Positions 28,310 to 36,208 of a stretch of DNA of 64,000 bases are shown here, one piece after another. The notes under the pieces were generated by a model, which was not told where the DNA came from, did not search any database, and saw only the letters and a program-made list of their open reading frames with translations. The stretch spans positions 1 to 64,000 of the forward strand of contig JBCCGK010000031.1 of assembly GCA_039029315.1 (NCBI GenBank). Direction: 5' to 3'. The stretch's first letter is position 1; each line of letters begins with the position of its first letter. The DNA is from JBCCCJ01 sp039029315. GTDB taxonomy: Bacteria; Bacteroidota; Bacteroidia; J057. A program made the translations under genes and the position numbers.

Positions 28310-28786
28310 CTATGCTTCTTCAATAAAGACAGAATCAGCGGTTAGTTCCATGGTCTCAATGGCCACATCATTGGAGTTGGCATCAAAAGTTGGGGCATCC
28401 AATTTAGTGGGAAAAGCATTGATGATTTTCCAGCTGATCACAGGATTTCCTTTTTCATCGCACAAACGGACATAAATGTCTTTTTTCACTACCTGATTGA
28501 TCTGTACTGTCTGAATCCAGTTGTACAAGGCACCCACACTGACGCCTCCACGCACAACACCTTTCTTGAGAGAAAGTGTAGTTGTGGTTGGTTGTGAGGG
28601 CATGTGAAGAATCCTTGGCCCCCGCAAACCACTTTCAGTTTGACTTTCTTTGAATGTGGTGGTCTCATATGCGATGTCGAAGCCAGACACCTCTGAAAAA
28701 GCGACGGTTTCTCCATCTATCTCAACCCGATAATTGTAGACGGGTAATGGATAGGAATTTTTGATGGTATCTATTGAATCTGCCAT
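28310..28786 (-). CDS. Main inner tube protein (gp19-like, Afp1-like)
   Basis: A 158-residue tube protein: SYPLPVYNYRVEIDGETVAF, SEVSGFDIAYETTTF, STTL-type core (TTLSLKKGVVRG), then ISWKIINAFPTKLDAPTFD and a final ELTADSVFIEE strand. It directly follows the sheath gene, which is the position of the main tube in Afp/PVC loci. It is flanked on both sides by hairpin-forming spacers. Confidence 0.9.
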   Translation of the reverse strand: MADSIDTIKNSYPLPVYNYRVEIDGETVAFSEVSGFDIAYETTTFKESQTESGLRGPRILHMPSQPTTTTLSLKKGVVRGGVSVGALYNWIQTVQINQVVKKDIYVRLCDEKGNPVISWKIINAFPTKLDAPTFDANSNDVAIETMELTADSVFIEEA

Positions 28787-28824
28787 TTTTATTGGTTGAT
28801 TAGTTAATTAGTTAATAGAAAAAA

Positions 28825-28895
28825 GGGGTGGGAGGTATAAGGCTTTGTGGTCTGGAATAATCATCACAATCCAGCCTTATTCCCATTATACCCCA
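28825..28895. repeat. Intergenic hairpin between sheath and tube genes
   Basis: GGGGT...ATAAGGCT on the left pairs with AGCCTTAT...ACCCC on the right, with an inner CTGGA/TCCAG stem. The left arm resembles the left arm of the hairpin at 28208 (GGTATA-GG-CTTTG). No terminator T-run. An AT-rich GTTAATTAGTTAAT direct repeat lies just before it. Confidence 0.55.
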
Positions 28896-28916
28896 GTTTC
28901 CCTTTATCCCCCCAAA

Positions 28917-30584
28917 TCACGCTTCCTGAAGTTTGTGAGAGAATCTCAATACAATGAATTCTGCTGGTCGGACCGCGGCAATCCCGATATCCACAATCAT
29001 TCGTCCTTCGAGAATGTCCTGATTCGTCATGGTCTTGCCCAGACCTACATTGACGAAGTAGGAGGCTTCAGGTGTTGGTCCTGCCAAGGCACCTTGCTGC
29101 CACAAACCGTAGAGATAGTTATCTATCATGGCTTTCACTTTGAGCCAGGTAGTTGCATCATTGGCTTCGAATACAGCAAAAGCACTCGCCTTTTGGACAG
29201 ATTCTTCTATGGTGATGAAGAGACGCCGCACATTGATGTATCGCCATTCATTGTCATTGCCGGCCAGAGTTCTGGCACCCCAAACAAGCGTTCCTTTCCC
29301 TGTAAAGCTTCGAATGGCATTGATCGATTTTCCTGAAGTTGGATCAACATTGAGTCTGCCTTGTTCCTCATGGGAAATCACAGCTGCAGGCCCAATCACC
29401 CCTGCAAGCACTTCATTGGCTGGAGCCTTCCACACGCCTCTGGTGCCATCCACTCTTGCGTAAATACCCGCCATGGCCGCACTTGGGGGGAGGGTAATGT
29501 AAACAGAAGTCAGTTTGGCTTTGACGAGGTTATAGATGTAGGTATTGGAGGTTTCCAGGTCTGCCATTGAATAACTTGAGGAGGCTGCTGGCGCATCAAA
29601 ATTCTGATCCGAAGTGGGAGCAGAACTGATCTGGGCACCTGTATCTCCGGTGGTAGATAATGAGAAGTTGCCAGGTGAGGCATTTGCCCAGGCATCCATG
29701 ATCTGCTGAAGGGTGACACCTGTTGAGAAATCTGGCAGCTTAATGGTCAGGCGGTTGCTTGCCTCTTCAAACGTAATGGCTGAATTAGCTGAAGCAGACT
29801 CAATTTTTATTTTGGGCCTGGGGCTGGTATTCGAATCTCCTGCATAGGCTCCTTCTATGGTCCCACTACCACTTGCCATGGTAAGATTGATAGATTTGGT
29901 CCAGGTTGGATGAGAGACGGATTCATCAATCACCGTTACACCTGATTCCGCATACTCATAGGTCATCGAGGTCAGCAAATGGGGCGTATAGGCAGCTCCA
30001 TAACTAAGATTCCCCAATGACTGATTGCGAAAGGTGGAGCCGTCGGAGTCGTTGGCTTCAATATCTATGATGGTAAAGCGATCTTTGAGTTTGGCACATT
30101 GCGTCATAGCCATCTGACACAAGGCCCCATAACTGACAGTTCCAAGACTCAGGGCATCCGTCAATAGGAGTAAGGTAGGTTCATCTACTTTTTCGATTGC
30201 GGACAATCCTGCACTAAAGTCATTTTGGCTTTTGGTTCCATAAGCCCCCACAGAGACGATGTAACAGCTTCCTCCACCATTGGCAAAAAAGAGTTTCATA
30301 CAATAATAAAGAATGAAACTGTCAGTCGAGGTTCTGCTTGGCTCGCCGATGCTTGTCACACCAGTGTTGGCATCTGTGGTATAGGAGACCGAAAAGTCAG
30401 ACATTTTGGGACCACCAAAGATGGACTCATACTCCAACATACTGCTGATGCGAGTAGGCGAATTCAGGGGTCCTTTGGCTGTATAACCAATGAAGGCAGG
30501 AATCGCAGTAGCCACCTGTGCAACAGATGGAGGGAGGGTTGAAATTTCTTCGACGTACACGCCGGGGGTGGTATAGTTGCTCAT
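28917..30584 (-). CDS. Contractile sheath protein (Afp2/3/4-like)
   Basis: A 555-residue tail sheath protein. The N-terminus TTPGVYVEEISTLPPSVAQV is the classic sheath start. The C-terminal conserved domain has RSFTGKGTLVWGARTLAG, then YINVRRLFITIEESVQKA and a C-terminal strand IDIGIAAVRPAEFIVLRFSH that interlocks subunits. The middle (about 160-380) is a variable, surface-exposed insertion. Only one sheath gene is present, while Afp has three. Confidence 0.93.
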   Translation of the reverse strand: MSNYTTPGVYVEEISTLPPSVAQVATAIPAFIGYTAKGPLNSPTRISSMLEYESIFGGPKMSDFSVSYTTDANTGVTSIGEPSRTSTDSFILYYCMKLFFANGGGSCYIVSVGAYGTKSQNDFSAGLSAIEKVDEPTLLLLTDALSLGTVSYGALCQMAMTQCAKLKDRFTIIDIEANDSDGSTFRNQSLGNLSYGAAYTPHLLTSMTYEYAESGVTVIDESVSHPTWTKSINLTMASGSGTIEGAYAGDSNTSPRPKIKIESASANSAITFEEASNRLTIKLPDFSTGVTLQQIMDAWANASPGNFSLSTTGDTGAQISSAPTSDQNFDAPAASSSYSMADLETSNTYIYNLVKAKLTSVYITLPPSAAMAGIYARVDGTRGVWKAPANEVLAGVIGPAAVISHEEQGRLNVDPTSGKSINAIRSFTGKGTLVWGARTLAGNDNEWRYINVRRLFITIEESVQKASAFAVFEANDATTWLKVKAMIDNYLYGLWQQGALAGPTPEASYFVNVGLGKTMTNQDILEGRMIVDIGIAAVRPAEFIVLRFSHKLQEA

Positions 30585-30596
30585 GTGGCAAACCGA

Positions 30597-31481
30597 TTAT
30601 GAGGTTGAAACGATTGGATGAGTCACAATGTGTAGGCCATGGTTGTTGGAAGTGGGAGCTGGCAGATCCGTAAGGATTTCTGTCCATTGGGTATTTTTTT
30701 TCTGTTTGAGAATCAGTCCTAAATTTGGGCGTTCCTGAAAAGCGATCTTATTCGTAGATCGAAAGCCATAAATCAATTGTCCTGGGTATTGCTGGAACAA
30801 GCCCTGATATGTTCTGCTTTCTAAAGGATCGCTGAGTTGGTCAAGATTCATGGCCACAAAGGGCTCTACATTTCCTTGAATCTCTATGCTAAATTCTTGG
30901 TCAAAAGGGATGGCACTTGTAGTCACAATGAAGTAGCGCCATGTCTCATGCTTGGCTTCAAATTGCATACTGAGTCCAAGTGTCTTCTGGAGAGAAGGCG
31001 CAAACCGAATCTGCAAAGACCCAAATGCCTGCGCAAAGGGGTCCGGAGAAATGCCTGCCCGGATGCCGCCTTTTATTTTACTCGTGACTGCGGTCTGATT
31101 CGGCTCCTCCTCTACCCTGCCTTGATACATGCCACCATATGTTCCAAAATCCGTTGTCCCCCAGCTTTCGTCTGTATTGCTCAGGGAATAAGCTTCTCCT
31201 GAGTTTTTTGCAGGCAACTCCGTGATCTGCCAAAATCGGGGACTGTGCACTTTCATCTGCCACGACAACTCCATTTCAGCCGGCAAATCGATGAAAGCTG
31301 TACCATTAAGCATAGGGGCAAATAACTGAAAACCCGTTGCAACTTGCTTCAGACGAAGACGGTATCCCTTGATGAGTTCTTGGCTTGATGCACTTGTCTC
31401 AAAGCCCAAATCACCTGAGCGCCCACTCTGGTAATATCCATGATGGACTTCAAGGGTCAATATGGGTGCATAGGTCTTCAT
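30597..31481 (-). CDS. Uncharacterised eCIS protein between cap and sheath
   Basis: A 294-residue protein with no signal peptide or membrane segment (MKTYAPILTLEVHHGYYQSG). It is beta-rich with many aromatic residues. I recognise no domain. Its gene overlaps the cap gene by 4 bp and ends 12 bp before the sheath gene, so it belongs to the structural operon. It may be a cap or sheath-associated component; the function is not known to me. Confidence 0.7.
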   Translation of the reverse strand: MKTYAPILTLEVHHGYYQSGRSGDLGFETSASSQELIKGYRLRLKQVATGFQLFAPMLNGTAFIDLPAEMELSWQMKVHSPRFWQITELPAKNSGEAYSLSNTDESWGTTDFGTYGGMYQGRVEEEPNQTAVTSKIKGGIRAGISPDPFAQAFGSLQIRFAPSLQKTLGLSMQFEAKHETWRYFIVTTSAIPFDQEFSIEIQGNVEPFVAMNLDQLSDPLESRTYQGLFQQYPGQLIYGFRSTNKIAFQERPNLGLILKQKKNTQWTEILTDLPAPTSNNHGLHIVTHPIVSTS

Positions 31482-32155
31482 GAATCAGAATCGATTTGTT
31501 TGGCATCATGGCCGACTTGCGTGGTCGAAACAGATTGTCCGCTTACTGGCTGATCCTGGAAGACAAGCATCTTGACTTTGTAGAGGACTGAAGGATGATA
31601 GGCTGATCTCAGGGAACTCCAGACTTCATTTTGTTGGGCAAATGGCAGAGTAACGAGCTCGACAATCAGCTCTTCGATCTCGTCCGAAAGCTCCGGAGAA
31701 TTTCGATGATCGAAGATTGGCTTATGCTGAAAATACTTGATAATCAGCGATATATAATGGAGTGCGTCTGTATAATCGTAGAAGTGTGAGACAAACAAAA
31801 TGTACAGATTGAGTCGAATATCAGGCTGCACATGCGCGCGAAGGCCGTTAGAAGACATTCGTGAGAAGCGGTCGGCTTTGCGGAGTTGGGTCTCCTCCTC
31901 CATATTGATCAGAATGGGGGTAACCCGATTCAGGGGGAATTTGATGAACTCCTGCTGGTCTTCTTGCCGAAGCAATTCGATGATTTGTACACTGGGATCG
32001 TTGTCGACAAAGCTGGCAGGGGGTGGACTCTGGGGATCGAGGACGATGTCTCCATTGGAGCCGCCATTAGCAGGCTTATGGAATTGCCGTCTGGGTGCAT
32101 TCAGAAAATACGCATCCAGCTCTTTGGCGAGAAGCTCGAAGACATTGGCGATCAT
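31478..32155 (-). CDS. Tail terminator/cap protein (Afp16-like, DUF4255)
   Basis: A 225-residue protein with a DUF4255 (Pvc16 N-terminal) domain: NVFELLAKELDAYFL, then LDPQSPPPASFVDND and LNLYILFVSHFYDYTDALHY. In Afp/PVC systems this protein forms the hexameric cap that ends the tube and sheath. It is the first gene of the main structural transcription unit; a shared 22-bp motif lies 120 bp upstream of the start. Confidence 0.88.
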   Translation of the reverse strand: MIANVFELLAKELDAYFLNAPRRQFHKPANGGSNGDIVLDPQSPPPASFVDNDPSVQIIELLRQEDQQEFIKFPLNRVTPILINMEEETQLRKADRFSRMSSNGLRAHVQPDIRLNLYILFVSHFYDYTDALHYISLIIKYFQHKPIFDHRNSPELSDEIEELIVELVTLPFAQQNEVWSSLRSAYHPSVLYKVKMLVFQDQPVSGQSVSTTQVGHDAKQIDSDS

Positions 32156-32274
32156 AGAAGTTAGGGCAATAAATGGCTGTCTGATACACAGGTATCAGGA
32201 AGAATATGGCCAAGGCATATAAATTAGATGTGGTCGCTCTAATTCAGGAGAAAGGTAGGAGCTTTTGGGGAGAA

Positions 32275-32296
32275 AAAATTGTACGAATGCGTCAAA
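32275..32296 (-). promoter_or_regulatory. 22-bp motif upstream of the structural operon (copy 1)
   Basis: On the minus strand it reads TTTGACGCAT-N3-TACAATTTT. An identical motif apart from the three middle bases occurs at 36187-36208, upstream of the effector gene at 36134. It lies 120 bp before the cap gene start. Probably an operator or promoter element; the binding factor is unknown, with the adjacent AraC protein a candidate. Confidence 0.55.
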
Positions 32297-32309
32297 GTTC
32301 CGTCCCCCC

Positions 32310-34919
32310 TTATTTGGCATAGGAATCTAAAACTTTCTTGTTAAGCCAATCAAGTTTCAGGCCAATTCTCTTTGTATCGTCTTTCTTTGCTTCCTTTTTT
32401 AGGTCCTTTTTCAATTCGGTGATGGCTAGTGATTGGGAGGACTTTGTTTCTTGATCCTTACTTTTTCTTTGCTTGAGTTTTTCCAGTTTTGTTGTGCTTT
32501 CCTTCAGTTGTTTAGATAATTGTTCCAGTTGAGTCTTATACTTTTCATACTCCTTGATCTGTTTTTGAAATTTGTTCATCCTTGAAGTCTGAGTTTTCTC
32601 ACTCTTTTGCGCCTTCTTGAATTCAATCTCCTGCTGCTTTACTACCTCAAATTTCTTTGAAAAATTCTTACGATTTGTACCCTCGTTGATCTTTTTGAGT
32701 TCTTCTTTTTGTTCTTCATTCGCTGCTTTAAATTTCATTTTCACTGAAGGTGTTTTTTTCTTAAAATCTATTGTCCATTTTTGAGTCTTAGCTTGAGAAT
32801 GTTTGGATTGGTAATTCTTGTTCACCTTCTTTCCTCCCTTCTTGCTTACTTTCTTTTTCACCTTCTTGTTTACCTTCTTGTTTACCTTCTTGTTCAATTG
32901 ATTGTCGTGCGCTCGATTTAGAATCTTGAACAGTTCATTTTCATTCATTTTTTGAGTGAATTGCTTGTCAATTTTTATTTTTTCCTCGCTCAACTCATTC
33001 TTTGCTTTTTTCAGGCTCTTCGAGTAATCGTTTGTCGTTTCTATTGCACTTTGTTGTGCTTTTTTTGCTGCTTGTAGATTGAGTTTGAGTTTGATCAATT
33101 GATCATTTGTGGGAATCTTCTTTTTCAAGTCCTCACAACTTTGACGCAAATTCTTGTGAAGATTTTGATTATCAGTCATTTGCTCCTTAATCTCCAATAA
33201 CATCTGATCCATTTTCTGCAAATCATCCTTCGCTTTTGTCAGAGCCCTTTTGTTTGTCGCGAAGTCTATCAAGAAATCATAATCTTCTACTTCAGAGTCA
33301 GAATCTGGCATTCTCGATTCCAATCCATCATCATAATCAGGAGATATAGTCTCGTTTAGATTCATTTTGGGAATCTCGGAATTAATACCAGTAATTTCTT
33401 TTGTGGTGATCTTCTTAAATCGGCGAGGAGCAATTGCAGAACTCTTTGATACCCGGTAGCCCACGAACATTCCACCATGCGTGCCGCCGGAATAAAACCT
33501 CCACTTTTTCAGGGCATTTGCGATTTGCTCATTGAGGATCAAATGGGCTGCATTGCAAGCAAAACAGTCCGACAACGTTCCACCGACATACACTTCCTTT
33601 TCAGTGAATTCCTGCACTTTTCTTCTTGCTCGGATTTCTCGAGTTACCTTCAGCTCTCCATGCTTGTTGTATTCTGGATTACTTTTTCTCTGGCTTAATT
33701 CATCTTTATCGCTTGAATAAGCTGGGGTAGGAACAATATAGATTCCAGCTTTGCCTTGTAAATACTTGTCTTTCGTAATTTCTCCAGCCACTATGGCATT
33801 TTTCAACCGTAGTAGTTGTTCCGACACCTCTTCATTTAGTTCAATTCCTTTCTTTTTTTTAGTAAAGGTCCCTTTTAGGAGTTTTTTTATTTTTTGGATG
33901 TCCGCAGTCCGGCGATTACGAACAGAATATCTTTTCTTATGTGTAGGTAGGTCATGCAATGGGTCCTGATTCTGATTAGACTCATTGCCAATAGCCTTCA
34001 ACCTTTTGACGAGATTTGATAGCCGATGATTATTTTCTTCATTTTCTACATTGGTGCTCATCACTAAGGTTTTATCATCCAATGCGACAGCGATATGGAC
34101 ATTGGTAGTAGTCGCTAAAAGGCGGCCAATTCGATCGATCATTCGCTCAAATCGGGTCATTTTCTTCCTGGGTACAGTGTGGCGATGATGAACACTGTCT
34201 TGGGGTTTTTGAGGGGACTTAAACTCCTCCTTCCTTCCGTGAGTGTGAGGAGGAACCAGTCCATGTTTTTGTTTATCAGCTTCGTTTTCGTTTTCGTTTT
34301 CATCCCCAAGCCGTTGAATCACTGGAGACAGGACTGATCGATCAATAGGAGTGGGTGGATGTTCATGGGTCAGGGAGGACCTTTCCTTCGCCTTTTCTCC
34401 CATGCGGTGGGCCTCTTGTTCTAAAGGCCTTGCATCATTGATATTCTGCCCCTTCATTGATACAGTCGGCCTTACCCGGCCCTGCTTCTGCTGCACCACA
34501 TGCCAGGCTTCATGCGGCAGATGCTTCTCTTGTCCCGGCCCAAGATGAATCTGATTCCCCTGCGCAAAGGCATGAGCATGCAATTGGGCAGGTCTTGTAG
34601 AATTGTAATGAACCCGCACATCATCCATCGAGCAGCCTGAGAGAGATTCGACTCCTGATTTCAATGAATCGGGGAGGCCTGTTTTATGTTGAGGACTTGG
34701 AATATGTTTCTTTTGATCAAGGTATTGGTCTGCGATCTCTTGATAGCCCTTCATTTGCAGGATATGTGGATTGAGCTGCGATGACTCATCAAAGCTCCCT
34801 AGAATTGAGCCCAATGAATTTGGGGCATCCATATAAGTCCCTCCCGTAGATCTCATATGAAATCTCGAGGACGTATGGGTAGAAGAATGTTGCCGGATGA
34901 TTTTTCCTGGATGGTTCAT
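32310..34919 (-). CDS. DUF4157 eCIS effector with deaminase-like domain and Lys-rich coiled-coil tail
   Basis: An 869-residue protein. A DUF4157 domain covers about 80-175 (HEAWH at 136-140). Residues about 270-490 look like a nucleic-acid deaminase fold: a strand pair NVHIAVALDDKTLVMSTN (273-290), HGE at 420-422 on a helix, then GGTLSDCFACNAAH with the C-x-x-C pair C452/C455. HxE plus CxxC are the zinc-binding and catalytic residues of that superfamily, with Gly replacing the usual Ala of HAE. From about 560 to the end the protein is a very basic coiled coil with a Lys-rich repeat near 674-701. No immunity gene is next to it, as expected for a eukaryote- or non-kin-directed toxin. The deaminase call is inference from motifs. 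Confidence 0.75.
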   Translation of the reverse strand: MNHPGKIIRQHSSTHTSSRFHMRSTGGTYMDAPNSLGSILGSFDESSQLNPHILQMKGYQEIADQYLDQKKHIPSPQHKTGLPDSLKSGVESLSGCSMDDVRVHYNSTRPAQLHAHAFAQGNQIHLGPGQEKHLPHEAWHVVQQKQGRVRPTVSMKGQNINDARPLEQEAHRMGEKAKERSSLTHEHPPTPIDRSVLSPVIQRLGDENENENEADKQKHGLVPPHTHGRKEEFKSPQKPQDSVHHRHTVPRKKMTRFERMIDRIGRLLATTTNVHIAVALDDKTLVMSTNVENEENNHRLSNLVKRLKAIGNESNQNQDPLHDLPTHKKRYSVRNRRTADIQKIKKLLKGTFTKKKKGIELNEEVSEQLLRLKNAIVAGEITKDKYLQGKAGIYIVPTPAYSSDKDELSQRKSNPEYNKHGELKVTREIRARRKVQEFTEKEVYVGGTLSDCFACNAAHLILNEQIANALKKWRFYSGGTHGGMFVGYRVSKSSAIAPRRFKKITTKEITGINSEIPKMNLNETISPDYDDGLESRMPDSDSEVEDYDFLIDFATNKRALTKAKDDLQKMDQMLLEIKEQMTDNQNLHKNLRQSCEDLKKKIPTNDQLIKLKLNLQAAKKAQQSAIETTNDYSKSLKKAKNELSEEKIKIDKQFTQKMNENELFKILNRAHDNQLNKKVNKKVNKKVKKKVSKKGGKKVNKNYQSKHSQAKTQKWTIDFKKKTPSVKMKFKAANEEQKEELKKINEGTNRKNFSKKFEVVKQQEIEFKKAQKSEKTQTSRMNKFQKQIKEYEKYKTQLEQLSKQLKESTTKLEKLKQRKSKDQETKSSQSLAITELKKDLKKEAKKDDTKRIGLKLDWLNKKVLDSYAK
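32817..32900 (-). repeat. 12-bp tandem repeat coding for a poly-Lys segment
   Basis: About seven imperfect 12-bp units of the type cttgtttacctt encode consecutive NKKV/KKKV tetrads in the tail of the deaminase-like effector. The two central units are identical. Confidence 0.75.
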
Positions 34920-34942
34920 CAGCTGATATCATGATCTTAACA

Positions 34943-34955
34943 AAACAGTCTCTTA
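34943..34955. repeat. Solo end of the 163-bp palindromic element
   Basis: AAACAGTCTCTTA here equals the right end of copy A plus two flanking bases (13 of 13). It lies in the 42-bp spacer between the two minus-strand effector genes. It may be a remnant or chance. Confidence 0.3.
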
Positions 34956-34961
34956 ACCATG

Positions 34962-36134
34962 TCATTTTAGTTTTCCCCAGGCTTTTGCTGTATTTGGAGT
35001 CTCCTTCAATGTGCCTGCAATAACTGCATTACTCCCACTCAATTTGTAATAAAAACTAAGAGATTGTAAGGTATACTTATAAGTATCTTCCAGGGCGCTT
35101 TTCATCTTAGCTGTCTTTTTATTCCTGTATTTAAGACTGACAAAATATTCCGTGACTGTTCCCCCTTTGAGGATATGCTTCTGAAGTATCTCTTCCACTT
35201 TCTTGGAGTGTCGTGTATTCAATCGGGAACTTCCGGGAGCTAAATTCTTTTCATCAGTTCCTGTTCCTCCCAATTTTCCATTGAGCAAATGCATCCTTTT
35301 ATAACTTGGTGCTTTTTTGGTTAATCCCAATCGCTTTAATGCGGTCCAGCCTGGAGGACTTACAGTCCGCGATGGTTCATTATTGGGTGCAAGTCTTCTC
35401 GTTCCACGATTTTTGAGTTTAAGGTTCCTTGCCTTCATCTGATAAGCTGAAAGTTCACCATTATTCGTTTTTTTTGTATAGGTCACTATTCCTGAAATCA
35501 CCCCTCTTCCTTTTACACTAATCCGCTGAATCACTGGTCGATTAACCCTAAAATGTCTCCTAGATTCGATCAGAGGATCTCTCTTCATCGTAGCGGGAGA
35601 GTTGCCCAGCTGAACAGACTTGAGACCCATGCGATCCGCTTCCCTTTCCAATCCCTTATCATCATTGCCAGCCAATCCTTTCAACTGAACAGTCGCCTTC
35701 ACCCTTCCCTGCTTCTGCTGTACCACATGCCATGCTTCATGTGGCAGATGCTTCTCTTGTCCCGGACCGAGATGAATATCACTTCCCTGAGCAAAGGCAT
35801 GGGCGTGCAATTGCGCTGGTCTTGCAGAATTGTAATGAACCCGTACATCATCCATCGAATATCCAGATAGAGATTCAATCCCTGATTTCAGCGAATCGGG
35901 AAGGCCAGTATTATTTGCTCTCGCTTGTGTGAGCGGCTGATCTGGCTGCTGATCGGCCATGTCCTGATAAGTTTTCATCTGAAGGACATGTGGATTTTTC
36001 TCAGCCATTCCCTGCCATTTTTTTTGAAGCTGAGTAAGCGGACTGACATCTTCTACCAACCTTCCTTTGGTAGAAGGGGGTTGAGCGCGGCGAGTGCTGA
36101 TCGGTGGTTTTGAGGTCTTGTTTGCCTGAGACAT
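34962..36134 (-). CDS. DUF4157 eCIS effector with C-terminal nuclease-like motif
   Basis: A 390-residue protein. The N-terminal 70 residues are polar. DUF4157 spans about 76-172, with HEAWH at 132-136. The C-terminal 190 residues carry MHLLNGKLGGTGTDEKNLAP at 281-300, then N306, H309 and E314. This matches the GH-LLN...GG...N-x-x-P...N...E pattern in both modules of the 1063-residue effector, so it probably has the same His-Me-finger-like fold. It is the first gene downstream of the AraC regulator on the same strand, 70 bp from its stop, with the 22-bp motif in between. Confidence 0.78.
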   Translation of the reverse strand: MSQANKTSKPPISTRRAQPPSTKGRLVEDVSPLTQLQKKWQGMAEKNPHVLQMKTYQDMADQQPDQPLTQARANNTGLPDSLKSGIESLSGYSMDDVRVHYNSARPAQLHAHAFAQGSDIHLGPGQEKHLPHEAWHVVQQKQGRVKATVQLKGLAGNDDKGLEREADRMGLKSVQLGNSPATMKRDPLIESRRHFRVNRPVIQRISVKGRGVISGIVTYTKKTNNGELSAYQMKARNLKLKNRGTRRLAPNNEPSRTVSPPGWTALKRLGLTKKAPSYKRMHLLNGKLGGTGTDEKNLAPGSSRLNTRHSKKVEEILQKHILKGGTVTEYFVSLKYRNKKTAKMKSALEDTYKYTLQSLSFYYKLSGSNAVIAGTLKETPNTAKAWGKLK

Positions 36135-36186
36135 GTTGAGAAAAGCAATGGAAATGAGGGAATAAGATGGAGATTCTTCTTCAGAG

Positions 36187-36208
36187 AAAATTGTATAGAT
36201 GCGTCAAA
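36187..36208 (-). promoter_or_regulatory. 22-bp motif upstream of the effector genes (copy 2)
   Basis: Minus-strand TTTGACGCAT-N3-TACAATTTT, 53 bp before the start of the effector at 36134 and overlapping the stop codon of the AraC gene. It is the same 22-bp element as at 32275-32296 (19 of 22 identical; only the central three bases differ). Confidence 0.55.

Noticed and set aside
5400..36134. Prophage or T6SS interpretation of the contractile tail genes
   Set aside because: There is no capsid, portal, terminase, integrase or lysis gene, and no TssJLM-type membrane complex. The DUF4255 cap, DUF5908, ATPase and DUF4157 cargo fit an eCIS.
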